From Thiomargarita sp. (GTDB taxonomy: Bacteria; Pseudomonadota; Gammaproteobacteria; Beggiatoales; Beggiatoaceae): 14,580 nt of DNA. Shown here piece after piece: positions 8,871-14,404 of this stretch. Positions within the stretch are counted from its first letter, which is position 1; the number at the start of each line of letters is the position of its first letter. Made by a program: the position numbers and the translations under genes. The notes beneath the pieces were generated by a model. That model worked only from the letters and a program-made list of their open reading frames with translations, did not search any database and was not told where the DNA came from. Where the stretch lies: contig DYNO01000073.1 of assembly GCA_020721025.1 (NCBI GenBank), positions 1-14,580 of the forward strand. The letters are read 5' to 3'.

Positions 8871-8947
8871 TGTCTGAACATTAATTTTCATAATTGATCT
8901 AAAAAAGACAAATTATTAGAGTAATTAAACAAATTAAAGTTCAGACA
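8871..8947. repeat. 77-bp imperfect palindrome
   Basis: The segment from 8871 (TGTCTGAACATTAATTT) matches the reverse complement of the segment ending at 8947 at about 21 of 25 positions, around a roughly 27-bp AT-rich centre. It sits between queH and the ParB-like gene and encodes nothing evident. Confidence 0.5.
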
Positions 8948-8994
8948 GGCAGAGATCGACCTGAGAGAGTGGTCATGAGGTGGTCGATACTGCC
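8948..8994 (-). terminator. Stem-loop after the ParB-like/HhH gene
   Basis: GGCAG plus ATCGACC (8948-8952, 8955-8961) pairs with GGTCGAT plus CTGCC (8982-8988, 8990-8994), 12 bp with a small internal bulge. It lies 28 nt past the stop of the gene read on the minus strand. The following RNA (TGTCTGAACTTTAATTTG) is only moderately U-rich. Confidence 0.4.
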
Positions 8995-9021
8995 GATCCG
9001 ATAACCGATCCTATCAATGGA

Positions 9022-9546
9022 CTACTTATACGCTCTGATCCATTTGAGTGGACGTTTATGACCTTGTTTTTCTTGTAAATCTGCAAGGTCTTTATACGGA
9101 CGTTTTGCTGCGATCTTTTCAGCCGTTTTCTGCCCAATCCCAGCAATTGCCGTCAGATCAGCTTTCTTGTCATTCACAAATTTCAAGAAACGCTTGATAT
9201 CATCAGGTTCAATCACGGTCTCATTGAGGGGCGACAACGAAGGCAATTGTTCCAAAATGCTGTATGCCTCGTTTAATGGCTTGGCAATTAAAAACACCCA
9301 CATTTCCTGCAATGCACCTAATTTCGCCGCTTCATAAACGGGCAATCCAGTCAACAGCGTGTATTGATCATCAACATCGGATAAACACACAATAGGAAGT
9401 ACAATATTAAATCCCCATTCCTTGAGCTGGTCAGCAATGCGGTCTAAGGTTTTTGGAGAAATACCAGACACCGCTTCGCCCGTTCTGATTTGATTCAGTG
9501 CCAACAGGTAGGGCATAGTTTTGATGTTTTCTTTCATTCTAGGCAT
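9022..9546 (-). CDS. ParB-like N-domain plus helix-hairpin-helix protein
   Basis: The 174-residue protein has two visible parts. Residues about 18-90 (RTGEAVSGISPKTLDRIADQL, NIVLPIVCLSD, YTLLTGLPVYEAAKLGALQEMWVFLIA) have the pattern of a ParB/Srx-type fold: parameter helix, P-I-V strand, then Y-x-L-L-x-G-x-x-x-Y-E-A-A. Residues about 131-162 (LTAIAGIGQKTAEKIAAKRPYKDLADLQ) are a helix-hairpin-helix motif of the DNA-binding or competence type. The arrangement suggests a small DNA-associated protein, but its role is unknown and I would not call it a partition protein. M4 may be the real start, since GAAG lies nine bases before it. It is flanked by palindromes and repeat debris. Confidence 0.6.
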   Translation of the reverse strand: MPRMKENIKTMPYLLALNQIRTGEAVSGISPKTLDRIADQLKEWGFNIVLPIVCLSDVDDQYTLLTGLPVYEAAKLGALQEMWVFLIAKPLNEAYSILEQLPSLSPLNETVIEPDDIKRFLKFVNDKKADLTAIAGIGQKTAEKIAAKRPYKDLADLQEKQGHKRPLKWIRAYK

Positions 9547-9586
9547 CTTCGATTACCGATTCTAAATTATTAATAAATATTATCTA

Positions 9587-9736
9587 TCAGTCAAACTGAC
9601 GGATAACAATTAGAGTAAAGATATTCACACCATCAATCCCAGTGTTTAACAAGCGAAGTTTGAATACTGGAAACTTGCCATGTTTTGGCTTCAGTGTGTA
9701 TTTGAGGTCTCGCTGAATCGTGTCGTGACCGTATTT
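9587..9736 (-). pseudogene. Unidentified ORF remnant
   Basis: A 49-codon open stretch without a start codon reads K-Y-G-H-D-T-I-Q-R-D-L-K-Y-T-L-K-P-K-H, then F-P-V-F-K-L-R-L-L-N-T-G-I-D-G-V and ends IVIRQFD-stop. Past a TAA at 9737-9739 the same frame continues as VRRPTKFQL. The composition looks protein-like, so this may be the tail of a lost gene, but I recognise no family. It stops 41 bp before the ParB-like gene on the same strand. Confidence 0.3.
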
Positions 9737-9891
9737 TTACAATTGAAACTTGGTTGGTCGTCTCACAGAAACTATAATCTAAACTATAACCAAATCTGTC
9801 ACATCAGTCAACGACAATTTTTAACAACATCGTAGGTAAATCTCAATAGGTGACAGACATGCTTTTTTGGATTTGAGCAAGAATGACGTTG

Positions 9892-10220
9892 TATAGAACC
9901 AATTTGACATCTTTAAACCGAGTAGATTAAGTTGTTTCTATTTTCATAGGAACAGCGGTTTAAAAATGTCGTTAAGCGTTTGCAAAAAAACACAGTTGTA
10001 ACCATGTCTTACAGTGCCACAGGCTTTATTCAGATATTCCCTTTGTGTTTCAATGAGTTGGAGTTCGATTTTATGTGCCAATAACATCGCTTAACTTCCT
10101 TGAGTTGCAACTACATTATCAGTCATGACGATGATTCTAATGCGACATGCTTTGCCTGTCAATGCTTTCTCAGTTATCGACCTGTTTTGCTTAGTTTAAA
10201 GATGTCAAACCAGTTCTACA
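9892..10220. mobile_element. 329-bp element with 28-bp terminal inverted repeats
   Basis: The left end 9892-9919 (TATAGAACC, TTGACATCTTTAAAC) matches the reverse complement of the right end 10193-10220 at 23 of 28 positions. The ends begin at or near a TA, as with Tc1/IS630-type insertions, but no target duplication can be proven. The only coding remnant inside is the TnpB N-terminus at 9944-10087, which belongs to an unrelated transposon class, so the element may be composite. Copy A at the left window edge is the same end in the right-end orientation. A direct repeat, AAATCTGTCACAT, occurs outside the element at 9792-9804 and 10242-10254. Confidence 0.5.
9944..10087 (-). pseudogene. tnpB: TnpB (IS605 OrfB) N-terminal fragment
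   Basis: A 47-codon ORF starts MLLAHKIELQLIETQREYLNKACGTVRHGYN, which is the conserved N-terminal helical region of IS200/IS605-type TnpB proteins. Full TnpB is about 370-400 residues. After residue 31 the sequence leaves the family and ends at a TGA, near a run of seven T in the coding strand that could mark a frameshift. An AAGGAAG ribosome site precedes the ATG. The RuvC nuclease part is absent, so this cannot be an active guide-RNA nuclease. Confidence 0.65.
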
Positions 10221-10461
10221 AATCAACATGATGTGCTAACAAAATCTGTCACATTTATCATGTCAGCAACAAAATAGCCAACCCAGCACACAATTATCAT
10301 CTGACTTTCCCTAAAATGCAAGCAAAACTAGAGACTATCCGGCTTTATTTTGGCTTGAAATGCGTTATTTTTGCCGGATCTCACCCAATTGTCAGCACAA
10401 CATCCTATTACTATAACGCTTAACAATCGACAACTTAAGTTACTATTTATTTGAGGTTTTT

Positions 10462-10696
10462 ATATTATTGGCGCACAAAGCAGAATTACGCCCCAAACCT
10501 GAACAGCTTGATTATTTTGAGAAATCCTGTGATCATTATCGACTATTGCTGGAATCAGATGTTGGCATGGTTCAGCCAAAAAGATTTCGATGGTAATATC
10601 ATTTATCGAAAAATAGATAAAAATATCAACTTGTTGAATCAATTGTTGCATTGCAGCATAAAATGCGTTAGAATATCTGTGCAGTGCAAAAAATAA
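10462..10696 (+). pseudogene. tnpB: TnpB N-terminal fragment, frameshifted
   Basis: In one frame 10462 reads I-L-L-A-H-K-A-E-L-R-P-K-P-E-Q-L-D-Y-F-E-K-S-C-D-H-Y-R. From about 10544 a second frame, one base offset, continues Y-C-W-N-Q-M-L-A-W-F-S-Q-K. Joined by a one-base deletion this is a typical TnpB start (MLLAHK...YF..ACG...YNQMLAWFSQ). The start codon is ATA where ATG is expected, preceded by GAGG. The match fades after about 10590 and the nuclease domain is missing. This is a second, differently oriented TnpB start within 400 bp of the first. Confidence 0.6.
10646..10689. repeat. Inverted repeat upstream of the sigma-54 promoter
   Basis: TTGCATTGCA (10646-10655) and TGCAGTGCAA (10680-10689) pair at 9 of 10 positions. 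The centre is about 78 bp upstream of the predicted transcription start, where sigma-54 activators often bind. It is not a TGT-N10-ACA site. Confidence 0.3.
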
Positions 10697-10717
10697 ATAT
10701 TCCTAGATTACAACAGA

Positions 10718-10734
10718 TTGGCGAGAGAATTGCC
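10718..10734 (+). promoter_or_regulatory. Sigma-54 (-24/-12) promoter
   Basis: TTGGCGAGAGAATTGCC fits the RpoN consensus TGGCACG-N4-TTGC at 9 of 11 defined bases. The invariant GG (10720-10721) and GC (10732-10733) are separated by exactly 10 bases. Transcription would start near 10745, about 74 bp before the small membrane-protein ORF. Confidence 0.6.
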
Positions 10735-10817
10735 TATTTTAGAAATAAAGGGTTTGACAATCGAATATTATTATATTCCCATATTCTTATTCACTAGCCT
10801 AATCAGAGGTACTTATC

Positions 10818-10952
10818 ATGGAAAACACAACAAACTTTATTCCGTATATCGTCATGGTAATCAATCTGTTAGCACTTGCCGGCGTGTTTAGCTACGGTAT
10901 TTACTGCGTTTCCAGTGGCAGTTGCTCTACTCCCAATGGAAAATCTAAGTAA
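10818..10952 (+). CDS. Small single-span membrane protein (44 aa)
   Basis: The ORF encodes M-E-N-T-T-N, a hydrophobic helix at about 7-31 (FIPYIVMVINLLALAGVFSYGIYCV) and a short tail rich in Ser and Gly with C36 (SSGSCSTPNGKSK). Helix residue C30 and tail residue C36 are its only cysteines. An AGAGG site lies about eight bases before the ATG. It is the first ORF after the sigma-54 promoter and is followed 26 nt later by a hairpin, so it looks like a complete monocistronic unit. I recognise no family. It could be a small regulatory or stabilising subunit of an inner-membrane complex. Confidence 0.6.
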   Translation: MENTTNFIPYIVMVINLLALAGVFSYGIYCVSSGSCSTPNGKSK

Positions 10953-10972
10953 TCTTGTTTAGTGTAGCTATG

Positions 10973-11015
10973 AAAAATAAGGGTACAGTTGATCTTTGAG
11001 ATCGTCCGTGCCCTT
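10973..11015 (-). terminator. Intrinsic terminator for gspE
   Basis: On the minus strand AAGGGCAC pairs with GTACCCTT (one G-U pair), with an inner GATC/GATC helix, followed by ATTTTTCA. Stem and U-run are typical. The stem also lies just after the small ORF on the plus strand, but that side has no U-run. Confidence 0.6.
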
Positions 11016-11079
11016 GTTGGAAAATGGTGATTTACTGAATGGTGCAAATGAACGTTAAAAACTGCAAATATTTGTTACT

Positions 11080-12540
11080 TCATGTATTTTCCCGCGTCAC
11101 TCGCAATAGTTCTTCTAGGGCAGTATCCCCCAAAATGACTCTGTGTATGCCATCTCGTTGAATACTGATGCTTTGTTGATGTGCGTAATTTTCTAATTGT
11201 TGCTGACTCGCCCCTTCATGAATCATGTTGCGTAAGGCATTATCCATGCTGACTAATTCATAAATCCCAGTTCGCCCTCGATATCCAATCTGATTGCACT
11301 TATCACAACCTTTTGGTGTAAATAATTGTTGAATTTCAGGCTGTTGTAATATCGCTTTTTCTGAAAATGTAGGCACGTAAGACTGTTTGCAATGAGGACA
11401 CAATAAGCGTACTAAACGTTGCGACATCACCGCTAATAGACTGGAAGATAACAAAAAAGCCTCAATTCCCATATCGTGCAATCGTATTACCGCCCCAGTC
11501 GCAGTATTGGTATGTAATGTCGAAAGCACCAGATGTCCGGTCAAACTGGCTTGTACTGCAATTTGTGCCGTTTCCGCATCTCGAATTTCGCCCACCATCA
11601 CGACATCAGGGTCTTGACGCAAAATCGCTCGCAATCCTTTGGCAAATGTCATGCTCACCTTGGTATTGACTTGAGTTTGCCCAATCCCATCTAAATAATA
11701 TTCGATAGGGTCTTCAACCGTCATGATGTTGCGACTGCGATTGTTCAAGAAATTCAACATGGCATACAAACTGGTGGTTTTGCCCGATCCGGTGGGCCCC
11801 GTGACCAGTAAAATCCCGTGCGGTTTTTCCAATTCCAATTTTAAGCGAACCAACAGTTCGTCAGACATGCCAATTTGCTGCAAATCCAATCGCCCCGCCT
11901 GTTTATCCAAAAGTCGCAACACGACCCGTTCCCCATGTCCGCAAGGCATCGTCGAAACCCGCACATCAACCGCACGTCCCGCAATTCGTAGCGAAATTCG
12001 TCCATCTTGCGGCAGTCGCTTTTCTGCGATATCCAGTTTTGCCATCACCTTGATTCGAGACGCTAAAAGGGGAGCGAGGACGCGTCGCGGCTGTAAAATT
12101 TCTCGCAACACGCCATCAATGCGTAAACGTACCACTAAACGCGTTTCGTAGGGTTCGATGTGAATATCGGAGGCATTTTCTTTAATCGCTTCGGAAAGCA
12201 GGGCATTAATGAGGCGAATAATCGGTGCATCATCTTGACTTTCCAGTAAATCCTCGGGTTCTGGAAGTTGTTGGGCAATTTGAAATAAATCTAAATCTTC
12301 GCCCAATCCTTCCATCATCTGCATGGATTGTGCTTGCTGTTCGTAATGCGAAATCAGTAAGTTATCGAATTTTTCTCCGGTCACGGGTTGTAATTGGAGT
12401 GGCAAGCCGACAAAACGACGGATTTCGAGCAGTGTTAAGCTATTTAAATCAGGACGATGGCAAATGACGGCATGATGTGGCGTGAGGTCGGTGAGAATGA
12501 CCCCGTGACGTTTGGCAAAAGCGAAAGGAAGTGGTGACAT
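11080..12540 (-). CDS. gspE: Type II secretion ATPase GspE
   Basis: GspE is the cytoplasmic hexameric ATPase that drives the type II secretion pseudopilus. The 486 residues start with the GspE-type LPFAFAKRHGVIL. The catalytic core follows: Walker A GPTGSGKT (248-255), Asp box VEDPIE (275-280), Walker B DPDVVMVGEIRD (310-321), His box TGHLVLSTLHTN (334-345), and the zinc tetracysteine CPHC...CDKC (C381, C384, C412, C415). The N-terminus is closer to GspE than to PilB, which has a longer N-domain. The upstream bases show no clear Shine-Dalgarno. No other gsp gene is adjacent, so the T2SS genes are scattered in this genome or lie elsewhere. Confidence 0.93.
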   Translation of the reverse strand: MSPLPFAFAKRHGVILTDLTPHHAVICHRPDLNSLTLLEIRRFVGLPLQLQPVTGEKFDNLLISHYEQQAQSMQMMEGLGEDLDLFQIAQQLPEPEDLLESQDDAPIIRLINALLSEAIKENASDIHIEPYETRLVVRLRIDGVLREILQPRRVLAPLLASRIKVMAKLDIAEKRLPQDGRISLRIAGRAVDVRVSTMPCGHGERVVLRLLDKQAGRLDLQQIGMSDELLVRLKLELEKPHGILLVTGPTGSGKTTSLYAMLNFLNNRSRNIMTVEDPIEYYLDGIGQTQVNTKVSMTFAKGLRAILRQDPDVVMVGEIRDAETAQIAVQASLTGHLVLSTLHTNTATGAVIRLHDMGIEAFLLSSSLLAVMSQRLVRLLCPHCKQSYVPTFSEKAILQQPEIQQLFTPKGCDKCNQIGYRGRTGIYELVSMDNALRNMIHEGASQQQLENYAHQQSISIQRDGIHRVILGDTALEELLRVTRENT

Positions 12541-12666
12541 GAGAGGGATTCAGTGATTTAGGGCTATTTGGGTAAAATTAGCATAATCATGAATCAATTG
12601 GGGTGCAAACGCTAAAAAAATAATTTTCTGTACGAAGATGTCGAAATTACGTTTAAGCGACGGCGA

Positions 12667-12704
12667 CTCGCTGAAACCTAGAATCAAGTTTAGATTTCAA
12701 CGAG
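12667..12704 (-). terminator. Stem-loop after the ferredoxin pair
   Basis: CTCGTTGAAA pairs with TTTCAGCGAG (10 bp, one G-U) on the minus strand, starting 11 nt after the FeSII-like stop codon. No U-run follows, so termination is only a likely role. Confidence 0.45.
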
Positions 12705-12715
12705 TTGATGTTCAA

Positions 12716-13063
12716 TTAATACTCAACCAACAAATTTTCATCCCGCACAATCATCTGACAGGCTAACCGCCATTGCGAAGGTAAATCATCAACTTCCATT
12801 TTCTCAATTTCAGCCTTGGTGAGCTTACCAATTTGTTGCAACACTGTTTTTTCTTTATCCGTCAACGAAGCACCCATCCGCCCCTTGTCGTCCAAACCGG
12901 TCACCTTCATCACGCATGTGCCACATTCCCCATCAGCACAGCTAAAACTAATCGGTATTTTGTGCTCCCGCGCAAGACTTAAAACAGTTTGGGTAAAACT
13001 TCCCGCGACGGCATAAACAGTTTTGTCACGATAACTTGGATTACTAAAAGTGATATTGGGCAT
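12716..13063 (-). CDS. FeSII (Shethna)-type 2Fe-2S ferredoxin
   Basis: The 115-residue protein has the plant/adrenodoxin-type cluster ligands C42-x4-C47-x2-C50 (SCADGECGTC) and C102 (RLACQ). What separates it from ordinary ferredoxins is the insertion LTDKEKTVLQQIGKLTKAEIEKMEVDDLPSQWRLACQ and the end NLLVEY. These closely follow the Azotobacter vinelandii FeSII protein, as I remember its sequence. FeSII locks oxidised nitrogenase into an inactive but oxygen-safe complex (conformational protection). GGGAG lies six bases before the ATG. It follows the other ferredoxin by 43 bp, so the two probably share one transcript. Confidence 0.8.
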   Translation of the reverse strand: MPNITFSNPSYRDKTVYAVAGSFTQTVLSLAREHKIPISFSCADGECGTCVMKVTGLDDKGRMGASLTDKEKTVLQQIGKLTKAEIEKMEVDDLPSQWRLACQMIVRDENLLVEY

Positions 13064-13106
13064 ATTTTCTCCCGTAAGTTTTTGTGGACGCTAAAAAGTG
13101 AACGAT

Positions 13107-13391
13107 TTAAGCAGGTTTAACGGTGACATCGCCGAGAACTTGGGCTTGACACGCCAGACGAAAATGTTTACCCGCCATATTTTCCCGTAACACTTTGTCT
13201 TCTAAAACCGAAGGGGTTGAGAGATTATTCCAACCTTGTTCGACGTGCATCAAACAAGTACCGCAATCGCCTTCACGACAACCATAAACAATGCTCGAAC
13301 CTACTTTTTCAGAAACTTCAATCACCCGCGTTCCTGTGGGTACTGTCACCGAGAGATTGATATCGGTAAAGGTAACTTGTGCTTTTGCCAT
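13107..13391 (-). CDS. nif-type 2Fe-2S ferredoxin
   Basis: This 94-residue ferredoxin has C38-x4-C43-x2-C46 (GCREGDCGTC) and C81 (RLACQ). The GTRVIEVSEKVGSSIVYGCREGDCGTC and VLEDKVLRENMAGKHFRLACQAQVLGDVTVKPA segments are like the small ferredoxins found in nitrogen-fixation gene clusters, where they pass electrons to or around nitrogenase. GAGG lies seven bases before the ATG. It is the first gene after the sigma-54 promoter at 13457-13473 and is followed by the FeSII-like gene, which supports a shared role in diazotrophic growth. Confidence 0.85.
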   Translation of the reverse strand: MAKAQVTFTDINLSVTVPTGTRVIEVSEKVGSSIVYGCREGDCGTCLMHVEQGWNNLSTPSVLEDKVLRENMAGKHFRLACQAQVLGDVTVKPA

Positions 13392-13456
13392 GTTTTATCC
13401 TCAACTTGTTAGTAGAAATGGGGTGCAACTGTATGCTATAAGGTTGTGTTTCCCTT

Positions 13457-13473
13457 GAGCATGAACCATGCCA
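13457..13473 (-). promoter_or_regulatory. Sigma-54 (-24/-12) promoter for the ferredoxin pair
   Basis: On the minus strand TGGCATGGTTCATGC has the invariant GG and GC exactly 10 bases apart and fits TGGCACG-N4-TTGC at 9 of 11 positions. The predicted start lies near 13447, giving a leader of about 55 nt. Confidence 0.6.
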
Positions 13474-13570
13474 CAGACAATTTTGAGTTTTTTCACAACA
13501 GAATCATTGAATTAAGCGACAAAGTTGATTGAAACATTGAGGAGTTTTTGTGCGTTGTACCCAGAATCTG

Positions 13571-13599
13571 AAAAGAAATTTGTAGCAGTTGCGACAATG
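13571..13599. repeat. 29-bp repeat copy 1 with TGT-N10-ACA dyad (candidate NifA site)
   Basis: The 29 bases from AAAAGAAATT to GACAATG are identical to 14376-14404 in the same orientation. Inside, 13581-13596 is TGT-AGCAGTTGCG-ACA, the NifA upstream-activator pattern, set in a wider dyad TTGTnGCAnnTGCnACAA. Its centre is about 141 bp upstream of the predicted start of the ferredoxin sigma-54 promoter, a usual distance for NifA. The remaining gap 13392-13715 holds no gene that I can support. Confidence 0.5.
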
Positions 13600-13715
13600 A
13601 CCGTTTCACAAAACCGTTGAGCTGTCTGACATCCAACTGACCCGATTTTAAATCGCATTCAATTGATTTGATTGACGATGATTTCTCAGCCCGATGCCCA
13701 CTAATCACTAATATA

Positions 13716-13980
13716 TTATTCATAATGCGACCACATTCTTAAAACCTTAACTACTTTTTCATCCGCTATCACTTGATAAACCAAACGATGCTGTCCGTTA
13801 ATTCGCCGCGAATACGCGCCACTTAAATCACCGACTCATTTTTCATAAGAAGGCGGTGTTTGATAAGGATTGTTAGCCAATAATTCTAGCAAAACAGATG
13901 CTTGCGTTTTTAAATTATGTTGAGCCAGTTTTTTTAGCATCTTTTTTCGCTTGCTTGGTATAAACAAGTTGCCAACTCAC
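13716..13980 (-). pseudogene. YoeB/Txe-type toxin gene, inactivated
   Basis: The repaired product would be about 87 residues: GTG-start SWQLVYTKQAKKDAKK, LAQHNLKTQASVLLELLANNP, PPSYEK, VGDLSGAYSRRINGQHRLVYQ, and KVVKVLRMWSHYE. This is a Txe/YoeB ribosome-dependent mRNA interferase with the catalytic Glu, Arg and His-Tyr all recognisable. Two lesions break it. An extra A in a seven-A coding run (T run at 13929-13935) shifts the frame after DAKK, and a TGA at 13836-13838 replaces the Leu codon expected in YEK-L-VGDLSG. The start codon overlaps the antitoxin stop, as in intact loci. Confidence 0.85.
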
Positions 13981-14219
13981 CAATCAAGCTCCGTTTCACA
14001 TTCTGACAGGGGCGTTGCTAAACCTTCACGAATCGATTCGCCCATATTGGGAATAGATAATAAATACAGCGTTTCTTGAATTGCTTGCCAATCTTGTTCT
14101 GAGATTAAAACCGCGTTGTGTTCATCGCTTTTTATTATTATCGGTTGGTGAGATATGGCGGATTCATTAATTAAGTTGGTTAAATGGCGACTGGCTTCAT
14201 TAATACTGATGGATAACAT
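13977..14219 (-). CDS. Phd/YefM-family antitoxin
   Basis: The 80-residue protein starts MLSISINEASRHLTNLINE and continues QPIIIKSDEHNAVLISEQDWQAIQETLYLLS, the N-terminal DNA-binding and dimer fold of YefM/Phd antitoxins. The acidic C-terminus (GLATPLSECETELDW) is the usual toxin-wrapping tail. AGGAG lies seven bases before the ATG. Family members bind and inhibit the adjacent toxin and repress their own operon. Here the toxin is broken, so the antitoxin is orphaned unless it covers another toxin. Confidence 0.9.
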   Translation of the reverse strand: MLSISINEASRHLTNLINESAISHQPIIIKSDEHNAVLISEQDWQAIQETLYLLSIPNMGESIREGLATPLSECETELDW

Positions 14220-14228
14220 GGTGAGCTC

Positions 14229-14350
14229 CTAATCGGTTTTTGTGTGCGTTTGCATTGATGATTCAATCTGTGCCATCAAGGTTTTATTTTGAAACACATC
14301 ATCCGTTTCATCTTCTTCTTTACCGCCGCTGTCTTTTATTATAATCCTTA
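14229..14350 (-). pseudogene. Possible tail of a lost acidic protein
   Basis: An open stretch with no ATG start before its last 15 codons reads K-D-S-G-G-K-E-E-D-E-T-D-D-V-F-Q-N-K-T-L-M-A-Q-I-E-S-S-M-Q and ends with TAG nine bases before the antitoxin ATG. It overlaps the antitoxin ribosome site the way an upstream operon gene would. It lies next to the second 29-bp repeat. No family is recognisable. Confidence 0.2.
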
Positions 14351-14375
14351 ATCAAGTATTCAAAAATGGTTGAGA

Positions 14376-14404
14376 AAAAGAAATTTGTAGCAGTTGCGAC
14401 AATG
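14376..14404. repeat. 29-bp repeat copy 2 with TGT-N10-ACA dyad
   Basis: This is the exact second copy of 13571-13599; the TGT-N10-ACA core is at 14386-14401. No sigma-54 promoter was found on the minus strand towards the antitoxin. On the plus strand TTGGCGTTACACT ends the window (GG at 14570-14571) and could be a -24 half, with its -12 element outside. Nothing else is visible in 14405-14580. Confidence 0.5.

Noticed and set aside
9769..9789. Iteron-like repeat (AAACTATAA twice, 12 bp apart)
   Set aside because: Only two units, with no replication gene or DnaA boxes nearby.
9792..10254. CRISPR-like array or guide-RNA locus around the TnpB fragments
   Set aside because: The repeats are few, unevenly spaced and partly inverted, and no nuclease domain is present.
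10337..10379. ATCCGGC/GCCGGAT inverted repeat as a terminator
   Set aside because: Seven-bp arms with a 29-nt loop, no U-run and no gene ending nearby.
10451..10696. 81-codon plus-strand ORF as an intact gene
   Set aside because: Only its middle part matches TnpB, and the preceding TnpB residues are in another frame. It is treated as part of a frameshifted fragment.
10754..10784. Sigma-70 promoter (TTGACA) before the small ORF
   Set aside because: No acceptable -10 hexamer at 16-18 bp; the sigma-54 element just upstream fits better.
13493..13723. 76-codon minus-strand ORF
   Set aside because: It starts inside the toxin's last codons, has no ribosome site, runs through the 29-bp repeat and shows no family-like sequence.
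13929..13935. Programmed frameshift rescuing the toxin
   Set aside because: A -1 shift on the A run gives the wrong frame, and the downstream TGA would still stop translation.
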